Part shown: positions 38,091-47,649 of the stretch, in pieces
Layout of the letters: each line of letters begins with the position of its first letter
How positions within the stretch are numbered: position 1 is the stretch's first letter
From: Jeotgalibaca porci
GTDB taxonomy: Bacteria; Bacillota; Bacilli; Lactobacillales; Aerococcaceae
Length of the DNA stretch: 64,000 bases
Assembly (NCBI RefSeq): GCF_011299095.1
Contig: NZ_CP049889.1
Coordinates: forward strand, 885,501-949,500
Direction of reading: 5' to 3'
Notes under the pieces: generated by a model
The model's input: the letters and a program-made list of their open reading frames with translations, nothing else
Database searches by the model: none
Told to the model about the DNA's origin: nothing
Program-made: the position numbers and the translations under genes

Positions 38091-39347
38091 ATGCGTAAAA
38101 ATGTTATTGTTATCGGCGGTGGATCAAGTGGTTTGATGGCCGCTTGTACAGCTGCAGAAAAAGGAGCTTCAGTCACTTTATTGGAAAAGAACCCCAATTT
38201 AGGAAAAAAATTGATTTTAACGGGCGGCGGAAGATGTAATGTTACGAATAATCGGCCGGAAGAAGAGATTATTGCACACATCCCTGGGAATGGCCGTTTT
38301 CTCCATAGTGCCTTCAATCAATTTAGCCAATACGACATCATGCATTACTTTACGTCACGTGGTATTGCCTTAAAAGAAGAAGATCATGGGCGAATGTTCC
38401 CAGTGACGGATAAAGCACGAACGATTTTAGAAGCGTTTATCGATGAATTGAAAAGAAGAAATGTCCAAGTACAAACCAAAGCAACCGTTGAGCGAATTAA
38501 TTACGAGAACGGCAAGATTGTGGGTGTGACACTTGATGATGGAACAGTCATACCAGCAGATAGTGTTGTATTAGCAACAGGTGGGAAAACATATTCCCGC
38601 ACAGGTTCTACCGGCGACGGTTACCGTTTCGCCAAATACGTCGGCCATACAATCACAGAACTTTATCCAACTGAATCTCCAATTACTTCTTCAGAACCGT
38701 TTATTACTGAGCGTGTTTTAAAAGGATTATCGTTGCGTGATGTTGCCTTGAGTGTTCGGAATAAAAAAGGCAAGACTGTTGTCAGCCACCAAATGGATAT
38801 GATTTTTACCCACTTTGGCGTTTCGGGCCCGGCGGCATTGCGTTGTTCAATGTTTGTCCACCAAACTAAAAAACGGGATAAAGTGGATGAAGTAACAATG
38901 GCTTTGGATGTGTTTCCAAATAGTAGTATTGGCCAAGTAGAGCAAGACTTACAACGTTTAATCAGAGAAACACCAGACAAGAACGTAAAAAATGGCTGGA
39001 AAGACTTAATGCCTGAACGGTACTTGCTGTTCGGTCTCGAACAAGCAGGTATTGATCCAGATCAGACATTAAAGTCGCTCCAACCAAAAGATATTAAAGA
39101 ATTCGCACAATTTGCCAAAGCTTTTACTTTTACAGCAAATGGAACGCTTCCGCTTGATAAAGCCTTTGTTACGGGTGGTGGTGTTTCCACGAAAGAAGTA
39201 AATCCCAAAACGATGGAAAGTAAACGCCAACCCGGTCTTTACTTCTGTGGCGAATTACTGGATTACAATGGCTACACAGGTGGATACAATATTACCGGTG
39301 CCTTTGTAACAGGACATACGGCCGGTATGCACGCTGCCGTTGATTAA
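38091..39347 (+). CDS. HI0933-like FAD-dependent oxidoreductase (YhiN/YtfP family)
   Basis: 418 residues. N-terminal FAD-binding motif VIVIGGGSSGLMAACTAAEKG with the acid-ending LLEKN, then KKLILTGGGRCNVTN, the family signature. An inserted domain lies at about 190-350, and a C-terminal flavin-contact segment reads GLYFCGELLDYNGYTGGYN. The reaction of this family is not established. The stop overlaps the convergent methyltransferase gene by 4 bases. Confidence 0.92.
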   Translation: MRKNVIVIGGGSSGLMAACTAAEKGASVTLLEKNPNLGKKLILTGGGRCNVTNNRPEEEIIAHIPGNGRFLHSAFNQFSQYDIMHYFTSRGIALKEEDHGRMFPVTDKARTILEAFIDELKRRNVQVQTKATVERINYENGKIVGVTLDDGTVIPADSVVLATGGKTYSRTGSTGDGYRFAKYVGHTITELYPTESPITSSEPFITERVLKGLSLRDVALSVRNKKGKTVVSHQMDMIFTHFGVSGPAALRCSMFVHQTKKRDKVDEVTMALDVFPNSSIGQVEQDLQRLIRETPDKNVKNGWKDLMPERYLLFGLEQAGIDPDQTLKSLQPKDIKEFAQFAKAFTFTANGTLPLDKAFVTGGGVSTKEVNPKTMESKRQPGLYFCGELLDYNGYTGGYNITGAFVTGHTAGMHAAVD

Positions 39348-40531
39348 TGCTTTTGCACAACGAATACTTTCAAGTAGTTGCTTGCAGCATTCGCTTTCAC
39401 CGTTGTGAAGTCTTCCGGTAACCCGTATTCTTTCACAATTGAATAATCAATTCCTTTATTCCGGAAGGCCTTCTCAAGGTCGCTCCGGAATTTTTTGCGT
39501 TTATATGTCGCCGCATTGCTGGACAAGATAAACATTCCTTTATCACTTGAAATATCAATCAAATCTTCAACCATCGCACTATAATCTTTTAGTACTGAGA
39601 AAGTGCGTTTCTTAGTCCGCGCAAAACTTGGCGGGTCAACGACAATCACGTCGAATTTCATATCTTTACGTTTCGCATATTGAATGTAATCAAACACATC
39701 CATTACGTGGATACGGTGGTCTTCTGGACTCAATCCGTTGATTTCAAATTGCTCACGCGTTTTTTCTAAAGAACGATTCGCTACATCGACACTTGTCGTA
39801 TGTGCCGCGCCGCCCATTGCTGCAGCAACTGAGAAAGCTCCGGTATAACTGAATGTGTTCAGAACCGTTTTCCCTGGGGCATACGTGCTCATTAAATCAA
39901 GGCGAACATGACGCTGATCCAAGAAGATTCCTGTCATCCAACCTTCGTCCAAATACGTCGCAAATAGAACATTGTTTTCTTTCACGTAATGCGGAGATGG
40001 AGCTTTTTCGCCATAAATAAAACCGCTGGCGTCTTCATCATCTTGGTGATAGCGGCGTTTTTCATAAACACCTTTAACAGCTGGAAATACTTCTCTAAAA
40101 GCTGAAACAATATCTTCCTTATAAAGGTAAATTCCTTCACTGTACCAAGAGAACACAGCATAGCCTGCGTAATAATCAATGGTCAGGCCAGGAATGCCAT
40201 CCCCTTCTGCATTGAACAAACGAAAGGTATCTGTACTTTTGCTGTGTAATAAAGATTTTCGTACTGACTTTGCACGTTTGAATTGTTCCAAGAAGAACTC
40301 GTAATCAAACGATTCACCTTGCTCCCACGAATAAATCCAACCAATTCCTTTATTTTGTTTTGCCAGATACGCTTCTCCCAAGAATTGACCTACTGGTGTA
40401 ACAACTTGAACTAGTTCGCCTTCTGAAAAAATAACTTCTTCATCAAAGCTGAGGGGCGCCAACAATGGATCGCCTTTTTTAATATGGGAAACAGCTTTTT
40501 GGGCCACTGTTAGAATACGTTTTCCACTCAT
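39344..40531 (-). CDS. Class I SAM-dependent rRNA methyltransferase, RlmI-like, with PUA domain
   Basis: 395 residues. The N-terminal PUA domain (SEGELVQVVTPVGQFLGEAYL) is followed by an RlmI-type middle domain. The methyltransferase core has TVLNTFSYTGAFSVAAAMGGA (SAM loop), DVFDYIQ and DVIVVDPPSFARTKK. Relatives make 5-methylcytidine in 23S rRNA; the exact target in this organism is not proven. Confidence 0.9.
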   Translation of the reverse strand: MSGKRILTVAQKAVSHIKKGDPLLAPLSFDEEVIFSEGELVQVVTPVGQFLGEAYLAKQNKGIGWIYSWEQGESFDYEFFLEQFKRAKSVRKSLLHSKSTDTFRLFNAEGDGIPGLTIDYYAGYAVFSWYSEGIYLYKEDIVSAFREVFPAVKGVYEKRRYHQDDEDASGFIYGEKAPSPHYVKENNVLFATYLDEGWMTGIFLDQRHVRLDLMSTYAPGKTVLNTFSYTGAFSVAAAMGGAAHTTSVDVANRSLEKTREQFEINGLSPEDHRIHVMDVFDYIQYAKRKDMKFDVIVVDPPSFARTKKRTFSVLKDYSAMVEDLIDISSDKGMFILSSNAATYKRKKFRSDLEKAFRNKGIDYSIVKEYGLPEDFTTVKANAASNYLKVFVVQKH

Positions 40532-40601
40532 TTTTTATTCCTACTTTCATAATTTTTGTTTATATAATGATTAAATTTCTCTTCATCTCTAGTGAATATG
40601 A

Positions 40602-40630
40602 TTGACTATAAAAAAACGTACGCGTATAAT
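40602..40630 (+). promoter_or_regulatory. Promoter of the LTA synthase gene
   Basis: TTGACT (40602-40607), 17-base spacer and TATAAT (40625-40630), near consensus. It gives a 5' leader of about 95 bases. Confidence 0.85.
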
Positions 40631-40729
40631 ACATATACGAATTTACATATCATTTACATGCATTTTTTGCATTTACACATACACGTGAAAAGCTTATCTT
40701 ACCACGAAACCCCTTAAGGAGGGATCCCA

Positions 40730-42907
40730 TTGTTTCAAAAATTTAAAGAAACCGCACGGAACAATTTCGGTTTCTTATTTAGTGCCGTCATTCTTTTCTG
40801 GCTCAAGACTTATCTCGCTTACAACCTTGAATTTTCATTGGGAGTTGCTGGCATTTACCAACAATTTCTACTTTTAATCAACCCTTTAGCAAGTACTCTT
40901 TTTGTCTTTGGACTGTCGTTATTCTTTTCCAAACCAAAAAGCCGTTCTCGCGCTTTAATTTTCTTGTATTTTCTAAATACCGTGCTCTTATTTTCAAACG
41001 TTTTATATTACCGGGAATTCTCCGACTTTATAACTGTAAAAACAATCATGGGTTCTTCTTCTATGATGAATGGCTTAGGTCCCGGCGTTTTCAAAATGTT
41101 AGCATGGCAAGATGTTCTGTACTGGATTGACTTTTTCATCTTAATTTTTCTTTACCGTCGAAAAAAAGGTAAGTCAGAAGAACATGGACCGATTAAAAAA
41201 CGGTATGCGATTGGAACACTCGTTATAGCCTTTGCATTATTCATGGCAAATCTTGGTCTGGCAGAAATCGACCGTCCGCAGTTACTAACTCGGACATTTG
41301 ACCGTAATTATATTGTAAAGTATTTAGGTGTGAATGTGTATACCATCTATGATGGTGTTCAAACAGCAAAAGCGAATTCCGTTCGTGCGAGTGCCGATAG
41401 TTCCGATATGGCACCGGTTTTGGATTACATTGATACACATTTTGCTACTCCTAACCCTGAAACCTTTGGACAAGCAAAAGGTAAAAACGTTGTCTATATT
41501 CACTTAGAAAGTATGCAGCAATTCTTAATCGATTTAGAAATGACAGAAGAAAATGGCGAAACACGTGCCGTAACACCTTTCCTAAATGAACTGTACCACA
41601 GTACGGATTCTTACAGCTTTTCTAACTTCTTCCATCAAACAGCTCAAGGTAAAACGAGTGATGCGGAGTTATTGATTGATAATTCATTATTTGGTCTTCC
41701 ACAAGGTTCCGCCTTTACCCAACTTGGTTCTGATAATACTTTCCAGGCCGGCCCACAAATCCTAAAGCCACTTGGATACTCCAGTGCAGTCTTCCATGGG
41801 AATGTTGGCTCTTTCTGGGACCGCGATAATGTTTATAAATCAATGGGGTATGATTACTTTTTCAGTTCAGAAACAAGTTATACCCTAACACCTGAGAATT
41901 CTCTGGAATATGGTTTGAAAGATAAATTATTCTTCCAAGAGTCTGCTCAATATCTAGAACAAATGCAACAACCGTTCTATTCGAAGTTCGTTACTGTTTC
42001 CAATCACTTCCCCTTCCCAGAGGACGAGATGAACACAGTATTTGATATTCCAAATACTAGTGACGATACTATTAATGGCTATTTCAATACGGTTCATTAC
42101 GCGGATGAAGCTTTACAAGAATTCTTCCAATATATGAAGGATAGTGGCCTTTACGAGAATACCGTCTTCGTTTTATACGGTGATCACTTCGGTATCTCAA
42201 ACTCACGGAACCGGACGCTTGCTCCGCTCTTGGGTCACGATCCAGCTACATGGGGCGAGTACGACAACACCATGCTCCAACGTGTTCCGATGATTATTCA
42301 TATTCCTGGTATTGAAACAGGTTACGTGAACCCAACATATGGTGGTCAGGTGGACGTTCTACCAACTATTCTGCACTTACTTGGTGTTGATACAGAGACA
42401 CACATCCAAGTTGGCCAAGATTTATTGTCTCCCGAACGGGAAGACTTAACGGTCCTTAGAAATGGAAATGTCATTACTCCAGAATACACGAGTCTCGGAT
42501 CGAAGGTTTACAGTACGGATACAGGAGAAAATATTTTCGTGGACGAATTAGAAACGCCAGAGTTGTATACTGAGATTGTAGGTATACGTGAAGCAGGACA
42601 ACTGCAACTATACATGTCTGATCAGATATTAAATGGTGATTTACTACGTTTCTACACACCTGCAAATTTCGAGCGGGCAGATAAAAACGCTGTGAACTAC
42701 TTAAACTCCCCGGCTGACCTGCAAGCAGAACTAGCTGCAATGGGAGTGAAAAGTACGGCTTTAATTTCTCAAAACAATAACATTTCAACTGTACCGCTCT
42801 ACCAAACCAACGCTCCAGAATTCCCCGGTAACGAAGTGGTTGAGGATCCACTAGAAACAAGCACACTTGAAGAAGAAACCGTTGAAGAAACAGAAGAATT
42901 GAATTAA
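40730..42907 (+). CDS. Lipoteichoic acid synthase family protein
   Basis: 725 residues from a TTG with GGAGGG 7 bases upstream. Five N-terminal membrane helices (residues about 10-190) are followed by an extracellular sulfatase-fold domain. The glycerolphosphate nucleophile is T309 in HQTAQGKTSDAE, and metal ligands appear in VYIHLESMQ, FVLYGDHFGISN and VTVSNHFPF. It adds glycerolphosphate from phosphatidylglycerol to the growing lipoteichoic chain, releasing diacylglycerol. The C-terminal 60 residues are an acidic tail (EVVEDPLETSTLEEETVEETEE). An IS1182-like element begins 7 bases past the stop. Confidence 0.93.
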   Translation: MFQKFKETARNNFGFLFSAVILFWLKTYLAYNLEFSLGVAGIYQQFLLLINPLASTLFVFGLSLFFSKPKSRSRALIFLYFLNTVLLFSNVLYYREFSDFITVKTIMGSSSMMNGLGPGVFKMLAWQDVLYWIDFFILIFLYRRKKGKSEEHGPIKKRYAIGTLVIAFALFMANLGLAEIDRPQLLTRTFDRNYIVKYLGVNVYTIYDGVQTAKANSVRASADSSDMAPVLDYIDTHFATPNPETFGQAKGKNVVYIHLESMQQFLIDLEMTEENGETRAVTPFLNELYHSTDSYSFSNFFHQTAQGKTSDAELLIDNSLFGLPQGSAFTQLGSDNTFQAGPQILKPLGYSSAVFHGNVGSFWDRDNVYKSMGYDYFFSSETSYTLTPENSLEYGLKDKLFFQESAQYLEQMQQPFYSKFVTVSNHFPFPEDEMNTVFDIPNTSDDTINGYFNTVHYADEALQEFFQYMKDSGLYENTVFVLYGDHFGISNSRNRTLAPLLGHDPATWGEYDNTMLQRVPMIIHIPGIETGYVNPTYGGQVDVLPTILHLLGVDTETHIQVGQDLLSPEREDLTVLRNGNVITPEYTSLGSKVYSTDTGENIFVDELETPELYTEIVGIREAGQLQLYMSDQILNGDLLRFYTPANFERADKNAVNYLNSPADLQAELAAMGVKSTALISQNNNISTVPLYQTNAPEFPGNEVVEDPLETSTLEEETVEETEELN

Positions 42908-42949
42908 TTATTTTAGTAAAGAGAGGCTGGGACAAAACCTAGCTAAAAA

Positions 42950-42982
42950 GCAGCCCGGAAGTTTTTCTTCCGGGCTGCTTTG
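42950..42982 (+). terminator. Hairpin between the IS left end and the transposase
   Basis: AGCAGCCCGGAAG pairs perfectly with CTTCCGGGCTGCT (13 bp) around TTTTT. It is placed to stop transcription arriving from outside (here from the LTA synthase gene) before the transposase. Confidence 0.75.
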
Positions 42983-43055
42983 TTATTGGTATAAAAAAAG
43001 AAAGCCACCTAGTATAATGTAAATAACGACAAATACATTCAGGAGGGGCTTTCTT

Positions 43056-44580
43056 ATGTATAAAAAATATAACACAAACCAAACCACTTTACCATTGGAA
43101 TTATCCGCTTTGCTTCCCCCAAGACCATCTTGTTTTTGTTATCGATGAATTTATTGAATCGTTAGATTGGTCTGCCTATCCTTTATTCGAGGCTTCCGAA
43201 GGAAGGCCTGCTTATCACCCGCGTTTGCTTATCAAGGCTTTGTTATTCGCCTACTCGGAAGGTATCTTCTCGGGACGGAAAATGGAAAAGATGATGTTGG
43301 AGAACATCGCTATGATGTGGTTGGTAAGCCAAGAAACGATTTCCTACCGTACAATCAACCGGTTTCGGTCATCACTGTTTTGCCAAAATCTGTTACCGGA
43401 ATTGTTTGCGGAATTTGCAGCGAAACTGAAGACAGAAAATATGGTCACGATGGAAACCCTCTTCGTTGATGGCACGAAAATTGAAGCAAACGCCAATAAG
43501 TTTTCTTTTGTCTGGAAAAAGGCCATTGAGAGATACAAAGCTTCCCTTAAAGAAAAGGCGATGCAGTACTTTAAGGAAGAAATTCAACCATTGGTTGACC
43601 AAGCCATGCAGATTGATGATTCTGATGAACTGTCCACCGCTGAGTTGGAAGAAATTGCCACTATCATTGAGCAAGAAATTCAGGACCTGTCTAGTGACAT
43701 CGAGGCGAATCCAGTTAAAGGGAAAAACCCTAAAAAGCAAAGACGACGGACGCTAAAGAAACACTTGCGTAAATTGGTCAATGACTTTATTCCACGTAAG
43801 AAAAAATATGCGGCGTATGAAGAAGTTTTGGAGGATCGGAACAGCTTCTCAAAAACGGATACCGACGCTACGTTTATGCGAATGAAAGATGACTATATGC
43901 AAAATGGACAACTTAAGGCAGGATACAATATTCAAATTGGTACTGAAAACCAATTCGCTTTGGCCGTCGGGATATTTCCAAATCCTACGGATACGCGGAC
44001 ACTCATCCCTTTTGTAGATTCCTTGACTATTTTACCGAAGACCATTGTAGCTGATGCTGGATATGGCAGTGAGGAAAACCTGGATTACTTGGACCAAATT
44101 GGTGTGGAACACCTTATCAAATATAATGCGTTTGATAAAGAACAAAAGCATAGCTATAAATCATCAGATAAAAATAGAAAAAATTGGGAATATGTGACGG
44201 AAGAAAATTATTTTGTCCATCCGGATGGCACGAAATATTATTTCAGCCATATCAGCCGCAAGAAGAACACGAGTGGTTTCGTTCAGGTAATCCATGTCTA
44301 TAAACCGACTAATCCGGAAGAAGCCCCCCAAAAATCATTTAACTATAATTGGCACTATGAGGAATTAAAAGAACAAGAAACGAGTAAGCTTTTATCGCCC
44401 GAAGGGTCTCGGGTTTTTGCACAACGCAAAATCGATGTTGAGCCTGTTTTTGGCCAGATAAAGGCTAATTTGGGTTTCACTCGATTCCATTTACGTGGAA
44501 AAGAAAAGGTAAAAGTTGATATTGAATTGGCCTTGATGGCCAATAACTTGAGAAAATATAATCTAAGGAAGGCTAGTTAA
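43056..44580 (+). pseudogene. IS1182-family transposase, broken by a frameshift
   Basis: The ATG at 43056 has AGGAGGGG upstream and opens MYKKYNTNQTTLPLELSALLP, but the frame stops after 31 codons. A run of five Cs (43116-43120) shifts the frame; with four Cs the protein would continue LLPQDHLVFVIDEFIESLDWSAYPLF (written here in two parts: LLPQDHLVFVI, then DEFIESLDWSAYPLF) straight into the 3' frame. The repaired product has 507 residues with an N-terminal DUF772 domain and a DDE_Tnp_1 core (TLFVDGTKIEANANKFSFVW, IVADAGYGSEENLDYL, VFGQIKANLGFTRF). Either the element is dead, or this is programmed or sequencing slippage in the C run. Confidence 0.85.
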
Positions 44581-44608
44581 CAGAATTACGCGACTTTTTA
44601 ATACAAAA

Positions 44609-44653
44609 CCAAAAAGATGATTGAGTTTTTTGAACTCATTCATCTTTTTGGTT
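44609..44653 (+). terminator. Hairpin after the transposase
   Basis: ACCAAAAAGATGA...GAGTT pairs with AACTCATTCATCTTTTTGGT around TTTTT (one mismatch). It lies between the transposase stop and the right inverted repeat. Confidence 0.65.
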
Positions 44654-44687
44654 AGCTGAGATATTTTGTCCCAGCCTCTCTTTACTA

Positions 44688-44967
44688 TTAGTGACGTAAA
44701 CGTGCTCACGATAGCAATGTCATAAACTTAAGAGACTTAACAACTATAGAAAGGGGGCAGACACCCGTTGGATGTGTTCTTCCTTTTTTTGTCGTGACCA
44801 TTTTTAAGTTATCCGAAATGAGACGGAAATGCCATGCGTCCCGCAGCAGTACATAAGCAAACACGCAGGATATTTTGGATGCAGCAATGTTTTAACGGCT
44901 AAATTCATAGCACAGCGGAAATACCGAGAAACCTACTATTTATAATCAGTTGGTTCAGATAACTCAC
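44688..44967. other. 280-bp gap right of the IS element
   Basis: No gene with a ribosome site is visible. A T-run after a weak hairpin (CAGACACCC...GTGTTCTTCC then TTTTTTT) at about 44758-44791 may be a decayed terminator. The last bases (AATCAGTTGGT, 44944-44954) form an 11-bp inverted pair with the start of the first 51-bp repeat. Confidence 0.5.
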
Positions 44968-45222
44968 CGACCAACTGATTGTAAAACTGTTTACATCGAG
45001 TTCGAATGCCAAATCCGCCGACCAACTGATTGTAAAACTGTTTACATCGAGTTCGAATGCCAAATCCGCCGACCAACTGATTGTAAAGCTGTTTACACCG
45101 AGTTCGAATGCCAAATCCGGCGTCCAACTGATTGTAAAGCTGTTTACACCGAGTTCGAATGCCAAATCAGGCGTCCAACTGATTGTAAAACTATTTACAT
45201 CGAGTTCGAATGGGAAATACTA
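44968..45222. repeat. Tandem array of five 51-bp units
   Basis: Units start at 44968, 45019, 45070, 45121 and 45172 in exact 51-base register. Each begins CGWCCAACTGATTGTAAA, continues with RCTRTTTACAYCGAGTTCG and ends AATGCCAAATC. Variation is at a few positions (RCTG, ACATC/ACACC, CCGCC/CCGGC/AGGCG). Because 51 is divisible by 3, both strands stay open and would encode 17-residue repeats, but there is no ribosome site; I treat it as non-coding. The bases GTAAAACTGTTTAC are near-palindromic in each unit. Confidence 0.92.
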
Positions 45223-45232
45223 GCTAAATGAG

Positions 45233-45282
45233 AAAACACCGTCATATCTAGGAAGAATAACCCTTGATATGGCGGTGTTTTT
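45233..45282. terminator. Bidirectional terminator after the 51-bp array / after the histidine kinase
   Basis: AAAACACCGTCATATC pairs with GATATGGCGGTGTTTT (16 pairs, one G-U), T-runs on both sides. It can end the minus-strand two-component operon. Confidence 0.85.
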
Positions 45283-45349
45283 AATTGCTCAGATTATAAA
45301 TTATTACTAAAAAGTGACTTTTCCCCACTTTCCTTTTTTGTATCTCGTC

Positions 45350-46768
45350 TTAGTTCTTTTCATTCAGCTCTTTAGGAAACTTAATCGTAAAGGTCGTTCC
45401 TTTATCGCGTGCGCTTTCGACCTCTATTTTCCCGTTATGACTATCAATCAAAGATTTTACAATCGCCAAACCAATCCCGGATTCGCCATATTTATTATTT
45501 TTACGCGAGGGATCCGTTTTGTAGAACCGTTCCCAGATAGCCGGTAGTTCATTTTCCGCCATCCCAATTCCGGTATCGCTCACTTTGATAACCGTATAAT
45601 CTACTTCTGCATGGGCAGTTAAGGTTATCGTACCATTCTCAGTAAACTGGATCGCATTATTGATGAGATTGACCAAGATTTGTATAAACCGATCGTAATC
45701 CGCGTAAACGGTTAAATCCGGTGAAGAAACGCTCACGTGGACAGCGTTCCCTTTACTGGCCGCTTTTTTCATCAATTGCTCTTTCACTGCAGTCAAAGTT
45801 GCTAAACAAGGAATTGCTTGCTTCACTAAAACAACTTGTGCAGAGCGAATTTTTTCATAATCAAGATTCTCATTAACCATTCGTATCATCCGTCGTGTTT
45901 CATTTTGCATAATTTCAACACTGCGTTTCCGACTGCGTTCGGGAATCATGTCGTGCTCCCATCCCTCCAAAATACCATTAAGCGTCGTCAAAGGCGTACG
46001 CATTTCATGCGCCACGTCCATCATAAACTGCCGTCTTAACGACTCTTGTCTTTCGATTTCAATTTGGGAGTTCTTCAAAGAATCCACCATTAAATTAAAG
46101 TCACCAGACAATTCATCAAATTCATCGCGACCAAAATTATCCAAATGAATTTCAAAGTTTCCTTGAGTAATCTCATTCGTGGCCCGACGCATACGAATGA
46201 TTCGTCGGGATAAATAATTAGCAAAGCCAATACTAAATAGAATCGCGATAACTCCTGACAGCAAAATGGCCAATTGAATCCCACTCCGCATATTAGAAAT
46301 ATCATTCTGGATACCGCTGACTGGTGAGGCAACGGCTACAAATCCGGAAAAGCTGCCCGTAGCCGTATTAAATAAAGGAAGATAAACCGTTACAAGCGAC
46401 ATCTCCTCATTCATAAATCCCCGGTCGCGTTCCTTCAAAGAAATTCGCTCGCCTTTTTGAAGCAGACTTAAATCTTTTGGGGCCAGACCACTTGCATAAT
46501 TACGTTCAACCACAGGGTAAATTAATTGGTCCTGACTGTTGTACATGGCTAGCATAACATCTTGTTTTGAGATCATATCAATGCCATTTTCTACTTCACG
46601 CAACGTCATATTTTCATCAATAACCGCTTCTGCATAACCGAAAAGTTGCTCTTCCTTTTCTTCATAGATATTTGTCACTAGAAAGCGAGCAAATATTATC
46701 CCTGTTGCTCCAATAGTTACAATGATAACTAAGAAGAAAGCTAGCAACTGTTTATATAGAAATTTCAC
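45350..46768 (-). CDS. Sensor histidine kinase
   Basis: 472 residues. Membrane helices at about 8-28 and 164-184 enclose an extracellular sensing domain (29-163). A HAMP domain follows (185-237), then HisKA with the phosphoryl site H254 in DVAHEMRTPLTTLNG. The HATPase_c domain has NLINNAIQF (N box), VSDTGIGM (G1) and GIGLAIVKSLIDSHNG (G2). It signals to the OmpR-type regulator encoded just upstream, with which it overlaps by 4 bases. The stimulus is not visible from sequence. Confidence 0.93.
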   Translation of the reverse strand: MKFLYKQLLAFFLVIIVTIGATGIIFARFLVTNIYEEKEEQLFGYAEAVIDENMTLREVENGIDMISKQDVMLAMYNSQDQLIYPVVERNYASGLAPKDLSLLQKGERISLKERDRGFMNEEMSLVTVYLPLFNTATGSFSGFVAVASPVSGIQNDISNMRSGIQLAILLSGVIAILFSIGFANYLSRRIIRMRRATNEITQGNFEIHLDNFGRDEFDELSGDFNLMVDSLKNSQIEIERQESLRRQFMMDVAHEMRTPLTTLNGILEGWEHDMIPERSRKRSVEIMQNETRRMIRMVNENLDYEKIRSAQVVLVKQAIPCLATLTAVKEQLMKKAASKGNAVHVSVSSPDLTVYADYDRFIQILVNLINNAIQFTENGTITLTAHAEVDYTVIKVSDTGIGMAENELPAIWERFYKTDPSRKNNKYGESGIGLAIVKSLIDSHNGKIEVESARDKGTTFTIKFPKELNEKN

Positions 46769-47490
46769 GCATTTTCCTCTTCTCGATTATGGCTGTCATC
46801 AAATTTGTACCCGACTCCCCAGACCGTATGAATGACTTGCGGTCCCACACTCTCAATTTTTTGGCGCAGTTTCTTGATGTGGGCGTCAATCGTACGCTCA
46901 TCTCCAAAAAAAGGATCCTCCCAGATGCTGGTCAACAAATGCTCACGAGAAAAAACTTGGCGTGGATGCCCCGCCAATAAAGCAAAAATCTCGAACTCTT
47001 TCGGAGTTAATGCCTCAATTTTTTTATCATGATAAAATGCTTCACGCGAACGCGTACTAATTTTAATATATTCCGTTTCAATATCGAACCGTTCCTGACC
47101 ACTCGTGTTTTCCGGTGCACTCAGTTGCGTCCGGCGATAAAGTGCTTTGATCCGGGCCATCAACGTTAATGGGCTAAATGGCTTAGTGACGTATTCATCC
47201 GCGCCAATCTCCAAACCAATAACCTGGTCACTTTCCGAATCGCGTGCAGTCAGCATAATAATCGGAACGTGAAGCGACACTTTACGAATTTCGCGACACA
47301 CTTGCATGCCATCCATACCGGGTAAATTTAAATCCAAAATAATCATATCCCATGACTCTTTGTCCGCAAGAACTAAATCCAGACCTTTTTGTCCGTCTCC
47401 ACTAAAGGCAGAATCCCAGCCCTCTTTTTCAAAAAACATACTCATCATTTCGCAAACGGATTCGTTATCTTCAATCATCAAAATGTTCAT
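46765..47490 (-). CDS. OmpR/PhoB family response regulator
   Basis: 241 residues from the ATG at 47490, which has GGAAGGTG upstream; the longer frame has no site. Receiver domain with phosphoacceptor D53 (ILDLNLPGMDG), T in MLTARDSE and K in EYVTKPFSP. The C-terminal winged helix spans about 140-235 (EALTPKEFEIFALLAGHPRQ... RTIDAHIKKLRQKI). First gene of the pair. Confidence 0.95.
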   Translation of the reverse strand: MNILMIEDNESVCEMMSMFFEKEGWDSAFSGDGQKGLDLVLADKESWDMIILDLNLPGMDGMQVCREIRKVSLHVPIIMLTARDSESDQVIGLEIGADEYVTKPFSPLTLMARIKALYRRTQLSAPENTSGQERFDIETEYIKISTRSREAFYHDKKIEALTPKEFEIFALLAGHPRQVFSREHLLTSIWEDPFFGDERTIDAHIKKLRQKIESVGPQVIHTVWGVGYKFDDSHNREEENA

Positions 47491-47649
47491 GATTGCACCT
47501 TCCTTTATAGTCATTTATGGGTTTTTATTCTAATTGTGAACATTCTATGTCATAATAGCAAATTAATTTGAATTTATTATGACTTTTTAAAAAGAAAAAA
47601 AAGCTTTTCGACATTTTTTGCTTATATATATGTAGAAAGGAGCGATAGC

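Larger units (their letters stand above)
42914..44687 (+). mobile_element. IS1182-family insertion sequence, about 1.77 kb
   Basis: Positions 42914-42937 and 44664-44687 are perfect inverted copies that contain AGAGAGGCTGGGACAAAA. Between them are a transposase frame with DUF772/DDE domains, an internal hairpin before it (42950-42982) and another after it (44609-44653). The repeats may be the element's own ends or the two arms of an older terminator hairpin of the LTA synthase gene. I see no clear target duplication. Confidence 0.8.

Noticed and set aside
44831-44947. 38-codon plus-strand frame starting MPCVPQQY
   Set aside because: No convincing ribosome site and atypical composition; likely chance in the gap beside the IS element.
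44950-45231. Open frames with 17-residue repeats on both strands of the 51-bp array
   Set aside because: They follow from a repeat length divisible by three. No ribosome site, no start context and equal openness of both strands.
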